A stretch of 64,000 bases of DNA from Parietaria judaica (GCA_954871525.1 OX940864.1:30545001-30609000); one strand, 5' to 3'; positions 24,199-37,300 are shown, counted from the stretch's first letter. A program made the numbers and translations. The notes: generated by a model not told the origin, from the letters alone.

Positions 24199-25356
24199 AA
24201 GAAAGAGGGAAAAGTTCAAAACCCTAGCCGCCATCATCGATTATTCCCGTCGGACGTTCATCTCCGGCTATCTCTCCGGTGACGTTTGCTTCCCCGGTGT
24301 TCCTCCGGTATTCTCAAGCTTCGTCGCTGAATCTTATCTCCGCTGCACTTCGAGCGCACTCAGTCGCTTCTTCCGGTGACTCTGTTCGGTGCGACTCCGT
24401 TCAGGCTTACCCGGTGTTCCTCCGGTATTCATAAGCTTTCCTGGTGTTCCCGGCATTTCTCCGGCGACGATCTTCGCCACTCTCCGCTGCTCCAGTGGTT
24501 TATCCTCAGCAGCTCGACATCCGCAACAAGCCATCTCCGAGAGTCTCTCCAGCGACCGGTCTTCCTCCGCTCGCAGCTCCCGCCGTCGACCTCCGTGTGC
24601 ATCTTCCGGCGAAATCTTCTCTCTCAGTTCTGAGCGATCTCGCGATTCCGTCAAGCTTCCTCTCTCGCGACTAGCCAAGCCTCTTCGTTCTCTCTGCAGA
24701 AGCACCTCCTCCAGATCTGGAAAAAAAAAATCCTCCATTGGAGCTCATAACTCCGGATCTTTATCAAGCCTCTTCTCAGCGTGAAGTAAGCTTGAGCTCC
24801 GGTTAGCTCTTCTCCGGCGAACCTCCGTGACCTGCAATCATCGCGTCGAGCTTCTCCATCTCAGGCGAGCTCAAATCCCCGGCGACGAGCTTCTCAGCAA
24901 GGTTCTCAGCGAGGTTCTCGTCTTCTCTCCAGTTCGCAGCCCCCGCGACCCGCGCTCGTCATCTCCGGCGAGCTTCTTCAGGTAATCTCCTCCGGCGAGC
25001 TTCTTCTCCGAGTTGTTCCATCAGTCCTCTCCTCTCAGAGCTGCCCTAGTCGATTGCCCCTTTGTCCTTTCTTTTGTTTTTTCTCTTTCTGCTCAGTGCA
25101 GAGTGTGGGTCCTGCTGCCCTTGTTTCAAACGAGTGGAGTGGATCTCTCTGATCTCTCTCGTGTGGGTCCCAGGAGAATAAATAAAAAAGAGGCTCTTTT
25201 CTTATCTTTGTGCTTGTTCCAACACACTTAAGGGTGTCCTAACACTCAGAAAATAGACTTCATTTTTCTGTCTGTCCCTGCGTAAAAAAGAGTGTGCCCA
25301 GAACTATAAATTTATTTTTTCTCGGTTGATTCCTCCCGATAAGTGTCCGATAAAAT
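24199..25356 (+). other. Copia untranslated leader
   Basis: A long C/T-rich leader with many 'tctccgg' and 'ttctccggcg' words repeated irregularly. It carries several overlapping open frames on both strands, but none resembles a known protein. It leads to the first gag ATG at 25,357. Confidence 0.6.
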
Positions 25357-28300
25357 ATGTCGTCTTCAACTGAAAGAGTTGCTTCCATGCACGATCAAAA
25401 CTGAATGACCAATCATAAATTCAATGGCAAGAATTATCTTCAATGGTCTAAATCCATGTTTATGTTTGTGCGCGGAAGAGAGAAAGGCGGACATCTCACC
25501 GGTGAGCCACCCATGCCGAATTCCAAGGATCCAAAATACGTCTCATGGAAGAACTCCGACTACCTTGTCATGTCATGGTTCACTAACTCAATGACAGATA
25601 AGTTCAGTTCGAAGTTTCTCCTTTATGATACTGCTAAGGAAATTTGGGACTCGGCATGTAAGCTTTATTCAAATAGCAAGGATACTTCTGTGGTCATCGA
25701 TCTCGAGTCTCGCCTGTATAATCTCTGTCAAGGAGAGAGATGCGGCTATCTTCCGGGAACTCATTCAAGAGGGAAGAACTATCCGTTTTCTCTTAGGTCT
25801 CAATAAGGAATTCGACGCAGTCTGTGGACGAATTATGGTTACCGTTCCTCTTCCTGATCCTCAAGAGGCTTTCTCTCTCGTCCGATTAGAAGAGAGTCGC
25901 CAAATCATCATGCCTGTGATCAAGACCGAGGGATCCGTAATGTTCACCCCACATCACCAGGAGCCTCCTATGCTCTCTCAGGCTTCGCCTTCTGGTCCTC
26001 ATCGAGGACGTCCTCGGTGTGAACATTGCAACAAACTCGGTCACCTCAAATCACAGTGTTGGAAGTTACATGGGAAACCAACTGGTTCAGGACAAACTCC
26101 GTCAAAGTTCAGCAAGAAGGCTCGTAGCAATGCCACTGACTCTGACTTTCCGGTGGCCCCAAGCGCTTCACCAGACCCCAATCTCCAAGCGGAAATGAAC
26201 CGTATGGTAGAAGAAATGGCGTCTCTCCAAATGCGAATCAAGCATCACACCGACGGATCTAGTTCCTCGACCAACTCAACCAGTAGCCTCCATGCCTACA
26301 CAGGTTTGACTTCTGTCTGCCTCACCCTAACTCGCCCGAGCAACACTTGGATCGTTGATTCAGGTGCATCTGACCACATGACGGGAAAAAGGAGTTATTT
26401 CATCACTCTGGGGCCTTGCCCACCAGGTTCCACTGTTCGGACTGCTGATGGAACGCTTATTCCGGTTGCTGGAATAGGGTCAATCCGACTATCTGGGGAT
26501 ATCACTCTTCACTCCGTGTTATTTTTTCCACAAATTGCCTGCAACCTGATTTCCGTCAGTAAGATCACTCGTGATTCCAACTGCATTTCACGATTCTTTT
26601 CCAATTTTTGTGATTTTCAGGTAGTAGGTTCTGGGAAGGTGATTGGCAAGGGAATGATGCGTGAAGGCCTCTACGTGTTTGACGACACAAATTTTCAATG
26701 CCACCAATCTAAAACTGCTGATCAAAGTCCAGTGTCATCCAACTCTATAACTCTTTCGAACAATGTTCCTGTAGAAGATCAAGTTATGTTGTGGCACTAT
26801 CGTCTTGGTCATCCTAGTTTTAATTATCTTGAATAATTGTATCCAAACTGGTTTTTTAAGAAAAAAATCTTCATCGTATCAGTGTCAAATTTGTCAATTC
26901 GCCAAGCATACTCGCAGCCCCTTTCATGCCATTGACTATAAATCATCTAAACCTTTCTCTGTGATTCATAGCGACATATGGGGACCCTCAAGGGTAACTC
27001 ATACAACTGGCGCTAGATGGTTTATTACGTTCATCGATGATCACACTCGAATGACGTGGTCATTTCTCATGAAAGAAAAATCTGATGCTGCCCCGATCTT
27101 CAAACGTTTCTACTCCATGATTGAGTCTCAGTTTGATACCCGTGTGCAAGTTTTCCATACGGACAATGCCCGGGACTACTTCAACCAAACCCTCTCTCCA
27201 TTTTTGACTGAGAAAGGAATTGTCCACATAAGCTCATGTGTGGATACTCCACAGCAAAATGGTATTGCTGAGCGGAAAAATAAGCACATTCTCAAAGTCG
27301 CTCGATCCATCATGTTTGGCAGATCTGTCCCAAAACATTTTTGGGGTGATGCGATCCTCACAGCGATATACCTCATCAACCGTATGCCGAGTAGTGTCCT
27401 AAAATTTTGTCCTCCTCGTCAAGTCCTTAGTGAGATCCATCCACATCTCCTATCTTTCTCCTCCGACCTACCAAAAAAGGTCTTCGGGTGTTCCGCCTTT
27501 GTCCATGTCCACAAACAAAATCGATCAAAGCTCGATCCACGAGCAGTCAAGTGCATCTTTTTGGGTTATTCGTTGCATCAAAAAGGGTATCGATGTTATT
27601 GTCCATCTACTCGCACGACATATCACACCATGGATGTTACTTTCTTTGAAGGTGATTCTTTCTTCCCCAAATCCGACATTTAGGGGGAGAATTCGTGGGA
27701 ATCTCAAATTTGGGAAATCAATCAAGGTTCCCAATCCATCCCACCGTCCTCACCTCAATCTTCGATCGATATTTCCGTTCATCACAACACAAATCGCCGA
27801 TATTGTCCTTGAGTCACCTTCTACATCACCCCGTTCTGTTGAACAAGTAGAGGGATCCACACATCGTCAACTTGACCAAGAATCAGATTCGGCACCTACT
27901 ACCTCATCTTAATCCTCAGGTATAGAACGGTCCGAACCCGTAATTGATGACTCTGAAAACCCATTGCTCTTCATAAGGGTATCCGGAGGAAAGGAGTTCA
28001 TGGTCACACGGAATACCCTATTGAACGCTATGTTTCGTACAACCAATTACATCCATTATACAGAGCGTTTGTTTCTAATCTTGACAAGAGTCAGGTTCCA
28101 AGCTCCATTGATGAAGCTCTTCAAATTCCTACATGGAAACATGCGGTAGAAGAGGAAATTTGGGCTCTGGAAAGCAATGGAACATGGAACCTTACCGAGT
28201 TGCCACGTGGAAAATGCCCTGTTGGGTGTAAATGGGTGTTCACAATCAAGTATAAATCAGATGGGAGTGTTGAAAGATTCAAGGCAAGACTAGTTGCAAA

Positions 28301-29635
28301 GGGGTTCACTCAAACTCAAGGCATCGACTTTCAAGAAACATTTGCTCCTGTAGCCAAACTGAATACGGTGAGAGTCCTTATCTCACTCGCTGTTAACCTC
28401 GATTGGCCACTCTATCAACTTGATGTCAAGATAGCTTTCCTAAATGGCGATCTTGAAGAGGAAGTGTATATGAACATTCCTCCTGGAATGAGACAAAACT
28501 CCAAGAAGCACTTAGTGTGCAAACTGAAGAAGGCGTTGTACGGCCTGAAACAGTCCCCCCGTGCCTGGTTTGAGAAATTCACCAAGGCTGTCACCTCCAA
28601 CGGATACCTCCAGTGTCAAGCCGATCATACTCTCTTCGTCAAACAGAAAAACAATGGGAAGAAGGCTATCCTCATTGTGTATATTGACGACATCATCCTG
28701 ACCGGTGATGACTCGGAGGAAATCATCAAACTAAAGCAAGTACTCGCAACTCAATTCGAGATTAAAGATCTCGGAACTATGAGATACTTCTTGGGCATGG
28801 AAGTAGCAAGATCAGACTAAGGAATTGCTATCTCCCAGAGGAAGTATGTACTTGACTTACTTTAAGAAACCGGTCTTCTTGGTTGCAAGCCGGTCGACAC
28901 TCCGATGGACCCGAACAAGAAGTTCACCCATTCCGCCGAAAGTGCTCCTGTCGACAAAGGGAGATATCAGAGACTTGTCGGGAAGCTCATCTATCTCTCA
29001 CATACACGTCCGGACATCGCCTACTCTGTCAGTGTTGTGAGTCAACACATGAACAACCCAAACGAGGACCATATTGAAGCCGTGAACCGAATTTTGAGGT
29101 ATCTAAAGTCTACCCCCGGTCATGGCTTATTGTTCAAGAAATCAGAGAACCGTGAAGTCGAGATCTTCACCGATGCTACTTGGGCTGGAGAAGCCACTGA
29201 TCGAAGATCAACCTCAGGTTATTGTTCATATGTATAGGGAAACCTCGTTACTTGGAGAAGCAAGAAGCAATCGGTTGTTTCCCGTAGTAGTGTAGAGTCC
29301 GAGTATCGTGCCCTTGCATTAGGCATGTGCGAGGGAATATGGATCCAGAGGCTCTTGAAGGAGTTGAGGATGGATCAACCTAAGGCTATCAAGATGTTCA
29401 GTGATAGTCAATCCGCAATCAGAATCGCCAAGAATCCAGTTCACCACGACCCAACAAAGCACATTGAAATAGATAGACACTTTATTTCAGAGAAGGTCAA
29501 CGGAGGCATCGTCGACTTGGGCTACATTCAGTCCAGACTTCAGATTGCGGATATCCTCACCAAGGCTCTATCTCGGTGCTCTTTTGATGATCTAAGTTCC
29601 AAGCTTGGGTTATATAACATATACTACCCATCTTG
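25357..29635 (+). pseudogene. Copia gag-pol, decayed
   Basis: The gag starts MSSSTERVASMHDQN and hits a TGA at 25,402. It resumes MTNHKFNGKNYLQWS (UBN2-like gag), with a frame change near 25,740. A CCHC zinc knuckle (CEHCNKLGHLKSQC), protease WIVDSGASDHMTG and GAG-pre-integrase LWHYRLGHPSF follow, with a stop and frame change near 26,835-26,870. Integrase shows HSDIWGP, FIDDHTR, HTDNARDY and TPQQNGIAERKN. Reverse transcriptase shows QLDVKIAFLNGDL and IVYIDDIILTG. RNase H ends EYRALALGM...KHIEIDRHF. Further stops at 28,818, 28,863 and 29,235 (CAA or TGG type codons turned to stops). The natural end is a TGA split by the CACTA insertion. Confidence 0.92.
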
Positions 29636-29800
29636 CACTAGTACAAATCCGGGTTTCAACCATGGTTAAAAACCATGGTTGAAAATTTTCAACCATGGTT
29701 CTTAACCATGGTAGAATCCAGCATGGTAGTAAGTTCCAACCACGGAATTATTTCCATGGTTGAGAATAAGTTCCTACAACGGAATTATCCGTGGTTCGAA

Positions 29801-30205
29801 CGCAAACACGCCGCGGCGTTAGATCAAACAGGCCGCGGCTAGAAACGAATGAACAACGTAATATTTCCGTAGTTGGTTTTGATGTCAGAGACATCAACAC
29901 GTCGCGGCTTTGTGGATTTACGCCACGGCTTTCAACGCAAACACGCCGCGGCGTTAAATCAAACAGGCCGCGGCTAGAAACGAATGAACAGCGTAATATT
30001 TCCGTAGTTGGTTTTGATGTCAGAGACATAAACACGCCGCGGCTTTGTGGATTTACGCCACTGCTTCAAACGCAAACACGCCGCGGCGTTAAATCAAACA
30101 GGCCGCGGCTAGAAACGAATGAACAACGTAATATTTCCGTAGTTGGTTTTGATGTCAGAGACATAAACACGACGCGGCTTTGTGGATTTACGCCACGGCA
30201 TGACC
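29801..30205. repeat. 135-bp tandem repeat, three copies, in CACTA subterminal region
   Basis: 'cgcaaacacgccgcggcgtt' or a close form starts at 29,801, 29,936 and 30,071. The 152-codon plus-strand frame spanning it is the repeat read three times, with no protein resemblance. Confidence 0.9.
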
Positions 30206-30219
30206 TAACCACGCTGCGG

Positions 30220-30343
30220 CATGTATTTACAAGCCGAGGCTTATTTTAGGCATTTCGTCACTTTCAAACGCCTCGGCATGACCTAACCACGCCGCAGCGT
30301 GTGTTTTCGAAACGTCTAAAATAAGCCTCGGCTTGTAAATACA
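30220..30343. repeat. Inverted repeat in CACTA, about 30-bp arms
   Basis: The arm around 30,220-30,250 (with 'aagccgaggcttatttta') is the reverse complement of the arm around 30,314-30,343 (with 'taaaataagcctcggctt'). The loop of about 65 bp is itself rich in GCCGCGGC-like words. Confidence 0.8.
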
Positions 30344-30794
30344 TGTCGCAGCATAGGGTCATGTATGTCGCGGCATTGTGTCATGAAAGCCGCGGCGTTA
30401 TGCTATTACCAATGACGGATTTAACCATCGTACGTATTATAATGCCGCGGTGTGTTGACAGCAAGCCGCGGCATAAATTGTATTCCGGAATGGTTTTTAG
30501 TTGTTTAGGGCGACGGTTTTTAAGCATTGTTGAAAATGTGACACTAATTGATAATTGATATTTTCGCCCGGTAGCTTTGTTATCCTCTTTCTATTACCGA
30601 TAGAACCTGTAATTAATCATTTATATTTTATTAAATAAAATATAAATTAAATTTTTTAATTAAAAGCATTAATACAAAATATTAATACACTAAAATATCA
30701 TCGGTTAAAGATTATATCATCGATACATACAAAACATATAATCCACCATACAAATTCACCGTCCAAATATAAACAAACAAATCCAAAACATGTT

Positions 30795-33700
30795 CTAATC
30801 TTCATCGTCATAGTTAGCAAACTTTGATAGCACATACATACCTAAATCTGCATTCAATCCATCTATTTCGCTTACACTATAATTAAGTTTTCTATCAACA
30901 AATTTCATACCATTTCTCACAACGTCGTGCATGAACTTCATGACGTAGTATCCGCATTCATGATTACCCGGTTGTTTCGGACATCCTTTTGAATTCATCG
31001 ATTTTATCAACGATTGGGACATGAGGCCGGTGTCGTGATTAACCTTGAATATGTCTTCAATACTACAAAAAAAAATCAAATAACTTGAGTTAAAAAGATA
31101 TCATCTATAAACATAAAAATGATTATGTTTTAGAATACTTACTCTTGAAAAAATTGCTCTAAGTGGTTATTTAAACCGCTTGAATTGGGGAGAGAATCAA
31201 ACTTTGCTACGGTAGCCTTCCAAGGGTTAAAAACAAGAAGAATCCAATGGTGACGACTATTGTAAGGCATTAACCATCTTTTGCCATTCTTGCAATTTTG
31301 TATAAGTTTGTAGTAGCGATCAACATCAAGTTTTAATGCATTTTTCTTAGCATCTCCTAGTTTTGTGTTGAACCCGATGTCTTCATATGGCGGAAGAAAA
31401 CCGTAAGTGTCCGGATTGCGAAGGTGATTTTCTAGCAAATAACTACAAATAAAAATAACAATAATTAATGTATAACAAATGAATCAATAATTCATATATT
31501 TAATAATTAAGAAATCGCAAATGAAAATGGAAACATACCTTTGACAAATCATTATCCATAGTACGGTCAAGTCTTGAGAGAAGAGAAATTCACGTGTATC
31601 ATCGAAATTCAACAACGGAGTGAAATCACACAAACTTTTATGAAGCTCAACTACTATTTTATTTCCCTTTGCAAGCATGTAGTCGTTTGCATAAGACGCT
31701 AACGCTCTCAATCCGGGATGAACAAGGTTCAAGTTAATCTTTTGTGCCACTTCATTGTAATACGAACTTTTGGCTATATTTTTGGGCTTAGGTTTGGGAG
31801 CTTGATTACTTTTGGAGTTTAATTCTTCAATAAGGGACACTGGCCAAGGCACAAAGGTCCCCACCACGTCATCAATGGTTTCGATCCATTGAACCGATAC
31901 CGGGAGAGGAATGGGGTCTTTAGACATCGACACTTCTACTAACACCCGACGATGATCTCTATCCAACGGTATGTTGTGAATTTTGTCGCCAACCTCTCCA
32001 TTTTTTAGGAACACCTTCCCGGTTGCGACGTGCTCAACGATTCCCTCCGAAAAAAGGAGACAATCAACACTATCATTAAATAAAATGGGCGTATTTGGAA
32101 TAGACGACGCCGGATCAATCGCGAAAGTTCCACCAATACCTATAATAGGTCCTTTTGAAACCAAAGGCGAGCTCTTTGCCTTTTTAGCGAGAATTTGAAC
32201 GTTTGCAAGCTCCGGTGAGGGAGCAATCGGTTGACTAGCGCGACTTTGCACATTAAAAGATTTGATATTCCCTTTATTCGGTCCTTTCGAAATGAACCCT
32301 TTACGCTTAGCCTTTTTCGCGGGAATTTGACCTTCATCAAGTTGCACATCAACCGGCGCTACGGGAGTAAACGGTGGCCTTCCCGGACTTTGCACATCAC
32401 AAGGCTCGTTACTCCCTAGACTCGGTCCTTTCGAAATAAAATCTTTGCCCTTAGCCTTTGTTGCGGGAGTACAATCGTCATCAAAATTCAATTCAATCGG
32501 TGCTAAAGGAGCAAGAGGTTGACTTACCGGACTATGCGCATCAAGTGGTTCATTACTACCTTGAAGATTTCTTGAAGATGATCCTTGGATCATTTGTTCC
32601 ACTTTAGCCTTCCATTCCTCGAAAGCCGCATCTCTCGCTTCCGACTTGACTTTCATATCTTTAATTTCTGCTATGAGACTTTGAACGAGGGGATTCGTTG
32701 AGTCTTTGGCTTGTTTGTAACATGCTCGCTTTAAGACGTATTTGGATTGTCCCCGAACTCGTCCGGGATGTTCTTTCTTCCCCAAAACTCTTGTCAAAAT
32801 ATCGTCTTCCTCATTGTCGTCCACCACTTGAGTGGTACATTCAATCTAATAACAAAATGAATTATTACAAATATTTAAGTCAATAATATACAAATAACAT
32901 CAAGATAATTTATATATAACTATATAACATAAACTCATTGCACTTACTATTTTATTCACAATAGGCTCTAGATTTGGATCCTTTAATGAACCATCCTTAT
33001 TATGCCTCATTTCGATCCAAAGTTCCGAATTTGTCGCCCATACGCCATTTTGTTCATACTACGAAACAAAAGAAAATGTTATTCAATTATAGACAATAGA
33101 TTAAATTTAAAATATAAAATTAAAACTCTTACTAGCATTTGATCGAGCTTCTGATATCCGTTTTGACCCGATCTAGAGGGGTACTCAACGAGAGCCCTAT
33201 TAGCTTTGTTTTGATCCGAGACTTCTTTGAACTCATCACTTAATCTAATATTAACAAACTCCTTCCAATGTTCGTCCGTGATGCTCGTGTAATACTTCTT
33301 AACAATATCCGGTCGCTCGAAGATTCTTTTATCATTCGGATCTTTCTTGAATAGGGTAGAGAGATCATACCGGAAGTATCTTGCCGATTCCCCGGCACTA
33401 GATAAACACATATGCTTGTACTCGTCCGGAATAATAAATGCTTGTTGGATTTCATTCCATATCCTATGTTTCACCTTTTTTAAACTCTTCATTCTCCATT
33501 CACATATAGTTATTGGAACAAATTCCCGAGCAAGAACACCAATCCAACTAGCTAAAAGATCACCATCTCTTCCATCCGGTTGTTTTTTCCCATCAAATCT
33601 CATAAGTATTTTTTTCCCCTTATGCTTTAAGATAGTGATTATTTTCATGAGGTTCACTTTTCTTTTTCCTTCTCCTTTAAGTTTTCTTCTACATTTTTCT

Positions 33701-33894
33701 ACTTCATCAACTTTATTAAGAACCGGAAACAATTAAAGTAATAAATTATCAATTTTAAATACTAGATAGATTCAATGAATTACAAGACCTTAAACAAAAT
33801 AACAATACTACTAACCGGGCGTAGTTTCTTCTTCATCGGATGATGACGTTTCTTCTCGATCGGTTGATGGCCTAGTTACTTCTCGCTCCGACAT
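30795..33894 (-). CDS. Transposase_24-like / Ulp1 protease fusion protein (880 aa)
   Basis: Six exons join in phase with canonical sites: 33,816-33,894; 33,133-33,710; 32,948-33,058; 31,539-32,845; 31,143-31,442; 30,795-31,062. They total 2643 nt including the stop, with no internal stop. Residues ~60-256 resemble the Ptta/En/Spm transposase_24 family (REFVPITICEWRMKS, YYTSITDEHWKEFV, WIEMRHNKDGS). The middle has a coil-like stretch, three GP-rich near-repeats ending in KGP, and a DUF8039-like part (IHNIPLDRDHRRVLVEVSM). The C-terminus is a C48 cysteine protease with WLMPYNSRHHWILLVF (His about 757), KFDSL (Asp about 774), and Gln and Cys in PKQPGNHECGYYVMKF (Cys about 828), so the catalytic set is present. 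It may cleave SUMO-type conjugates in the nucleus. Role in transposition is unproved. The start at 33,894 is the first ATG in phase. Confidence 0.85.
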
Positions 33895-34400
33895 ATTGAC
33901 GTAGTAGCTAGCTTTCCTAAATATATATTTGACTCGTTTCCAAAAATTCATAAACAGCAAATAACTGAAGACAACAATTACATTTCATGGCAAACATTCA
34001 AGACAATAAAAGCATAAAAACATTTCATGGCAAACATTAACAAAATGCAATACATATGTAATATTGATTAGGGATAGGATTCTAACCTTGTTAGAATCAA
34101 TAACTCGGAGTTAGGGCACAGGGTAGGACTTAGCTTGTTGAAGGAACAAAATGAAGCACACCTCAACGGAGTTAGGGCACGGGAGTTAGGACACGGCAAT
34201 GGCGACGTCGGTGTCGGCGACGGCGACGTGATGGGAGAAAATAGAAGAGAGAAAGAGAGAAGAGAGGAAGAGAGAAGAGAGAAGAGAATGAGAAAGAGGA
34301 AAAGGAGGGAAAGAATAGGACTGAAATGTGAGAGAGATGGAGGGAAATGAGGTTAAAATCGAATAAAAAATTTCAAAAATGGCTTTGAACGATCGAAAAA
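33895..34400. other. Leader region of the Ulp1 fusion gene
   Basis: AT-rich DNA, then a GA-rich purine tract at 34,235-34,350 ('gagaagagaggaagagag'). No gene. A 'gagttagggcac' word occurs twice near 34,110 and 34,171. Confidence 0.45.
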
Positions 34401-34980
34401 CGCAACCGTGGTCTGAAAATCCCGATACATGCCGCGGCTTATACTTCAAACGCCGCGGCGTAGTCCTACGTGGAAAAAAACATGCCACGGCGTGGTCTAA
34501 ATAAGCCGCGGCAGGTTAAGGTTCGAAATAACACAGACTCTGTAAAATTTTGGGATGTAAATACGCCACGGCACGAAATCAAGGAGCCGAGGCTCGTATG
34601 TGTACGCCGCGGCATTTCATAGATAGGCCGCGGCATAACTTGATACAACGCACACGTAAAATTTTGGTTTGGTTTCTATGTAGATTTTTTGTCTATATAT
34701 GCCGCGGCTTTGTAAACGTACGCCTCGGCCTTCCGGTCATGCCACGGCCTATCTTGAGTACGCCGCGGCAAGATTTGGCTTGCAGAATGCATGCTCTCTC
34801 TATAATTTGTATGCAATTTATGCCGCGGCACTACCGAAGCACGCCGAGGCTTCATGTACTTATGCCAAGGCGTCGGTATACATAAGCCACGGCTTCCCTT
34901 TGAATTTACCTATATACATTCTGCTCTATGCAACTCGCCGCGGCCTGTATATTAAAACGTTGAGGCATTCTTTAATGATG
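34401..34980. repeat. GCCGCGGC motif array, block 1
   Basis: Words of the form TGCCGCGGC, CGCCGCGGC, GCCACGGC, GCCGAGGC occur every 20-40 bp in either orientation, mostly in pairs facing each other. Frames through this stretch are not protein-like. Confidence 0.85.
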
Positions 34981-37300
34981 TCGCGGCGATTTGCATAATC
35001 CAGAGGGTATATTGGTAAATTTGAATCATGCCACGGCGGGTTCATTTAAAGGCCGCGGCATGATAAGTAATTTTACACAATTTAATTATTAATTATCTTA
35101 TTAATTGTAACACAATTTTACACAATTAAATTATCTTATTAATTTTACAAAATGAAGTACATTAGATTCTCGCAATCGTTGAACGAGGCACGACTCATTT
35201 ACGTCGACATGCCGATCGTTGTCGTAGAGATTTAGGTATTGATGACGAATTATTATATTAATTGTTTTAGTTTTATTAATATAATGTTGAATTGTTGTGA
35301 GTGATTTTGTTGTTTTAAAAGTATTAAATGTAATGTTGAATTGTTGTGAGTGATTTTGTTGTTTTAAAAGTAATAAATGTAATGTTGAATTGTTGTAAGT
35401 GATTTTGTTGTTTTAAAAGTATTAAATGTAATGTTTAATTGTTGTAAGTGATTTTGTTGTTTTAAAAGTAACAAATGTAATGTTGAATTGTTGTAAGTGA
35501 TTTTGTTGTTTTAAAAGTATTAAATGTAATGTTGTATTATTACATATTTGTATTCTATATATTTTACATAATTCTATATATTTTACATAATTCTATATAT
35601 TTTAATTATTGTAGTTCTTAAGTATTAAATATAATATTGAATTGTTGTGAGTGATATTATCATTATAAAAGTATTTTTTTTATAATTTTCCAAATGAATG
35701 AAGTATGAAACTGGCCGCGGCACGATGTTCACCATGCCGTGGCATGATTCATTGAACCACGGTAATAACCGTAGTCGAAGTCACGCCACGGCATGTTGAC
35801 AGCTATGCCTCGGCCTTTAAAGTAACGCCGCGGCATATAGATGGGAACGCCGCGGCATATAACGACTTACAGAATCCATGCTCTCTGTATAATTTGAAAC
35901 AACATACATGCCGCGGCACGGTATCCCCAAGCCAAGGCTTCATTGGCCAAGGCCAAGGCATGGGTAACATAATGCCGCGACTTATCTTTTATGTTTATCA
36001 ATATACCCTCTGAATTATGCAACTCGCCGAGGCCTTCTTAAATGATGTCGCGGCGAGTTGCATAATCCAGAGGGTATATTGGTAAATTTGAATCAGGCCA
36101 CGGCTGGTTCATTTAAAGGCCGCGGCATGATAAGTAATTTTACACAATTTAATTATTAATTATCTTATTAATTGTAACACAATTTTACACAATTAAATTA
36201 TCTTATTAATTTTACAAAACGAAGTACAATAGATTCTCGCAATCGTTGAACGAGGCACGACTCATTTACGTCGACATGCCGATCGTTGTCGTAGAGATTT
36301 AGGTATTGATGACGAATTATGATATTAATTGTTGTAGTTTTATTAATATAATGTTGAATTGTTGTGAGTGATTTTGTTGTTTTAAAAGTATTAAATGTAA
36401 TGTTGAATTGTTGTGAGTGATTTTGTTGTTTTAAAAGTAATAAATGTAATGTTGAATTGTTGTAAGTGATTTTGTTGTTTTAAAAGTATTAAATGTAATG
36501 TTTAATTGTTGTAAGTGATTTTGTTGTTTTAAAAGTAATAAATGTAATGTTGAATTGTTGTAAGTGATTTTGTTGTTTTAAAAGTATTAAATGTAATGTT
36601 GTATTATTACATATTTGTATTCTATATATTTTACATAATTCTATATATTTTACATAATTCTATATATTTTAATTATTGTAGTTCTTAAGTATTAAATATA
36701 ATATTGAATTGTTGTGAGTGATATTATCATTATAAAAGTATTTTTTTTTATAATTTTCCAAATGAATGAAGTATGAAACTGGCCGCGGCACGATGTTCAC
36801 CATGCCGTGGCATGATTCATTGAACCACGGTAATAACCGTAGTCGAAGTCACGCCACGGCATGTTGACAGCTATGCCTCGGCCTTTAAAGTAACGCCGCG
36901 GCATATAGATGGTAACGCCGCGGCATATAACGACTTACAGAATCCATGCTCTCTGTATAATTTGAAATAGCATACATGCCGCGGCACGGTATCTACAAGC
37001 CAAGGCTTCATCGGCCAATGCCAAGGCATGGGTAACATAATGCCGCGACTTATCTTTTATGTTTATCAATATACCCTCTGAATTATGCAACTCGCCGAGG
37101 CCTTCTTTAATGATGTCGCGGCGAGTTGCATAATCCAGAGGGTATATTGGTAAATTTGAATCAGGCCACGGTGGGTTCATTTAAAGGCCGCGGCATAATA
37201 AGTAATTTTACACAATTTAATTATTAATTATCTTATTAATTGTAACACAATTTTACACAATTAAATTATCTTATTAATTTTACAAAATGAAGTACAATAA
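34981..37300. repeat. 1.07-kb tandem repeat inside CACTA, two copies plus a third partial
   Basis: The word 'cataatccagagggtatatt' occurs at about 34,995, 36,062 and 37,130, a period of about 1068 bp. The third copy diverges at about 37,297. Each full copy contains a 49-bp minisatellite ('taatgttgaattgttg' at 35,282 and 35,331 and so on, about five units), an AT-rich 'ttctatatattttacataa' triplicate, and a cluster of GCCGCGGC-type words. No coding sequence. Confidence 0.88.

Larger units (their letters stand above)
19720..24473. repeat. 2377-bp tandem duplication including Copia head
   Basis: The segment 19,720-22,096 repeats as 22,097-24,473. Both contain WDR exons 1-5, the unit flank, the 3' part of exon 6 and the first ~409 bp of the Copia element. 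Spacing is 2377 bp (ORF landmarks 20,941 to 23,318 and 19,939 to 22,316), against 2294-2301 bp for the ordinary units. The duplication must postdate the Copia insertion. Confidence 0.85.

Noticed and set aside
24334..24784. Several overlapping 76-134 codon ORFs on both strands
   Set aside because: Shadow frames of the C/T-rich Copia leader. None starts a conserved protein and gag begins at 25,357.
29791..30249. 152-codon plus-strand ORF with three repeats (RPRLETNEQRN type)
   Set aside because: It is the 135-bp non-coding subterminal repeat of the CACTA element read in one frame. The minus strand is open there too, and no family resemblance exists.
34135..34350. Arg/Glu-rich 71-codon ORF
   Set aside because: Reading of a GA-rich purine tract upstream of the minus-strand fusion gene.
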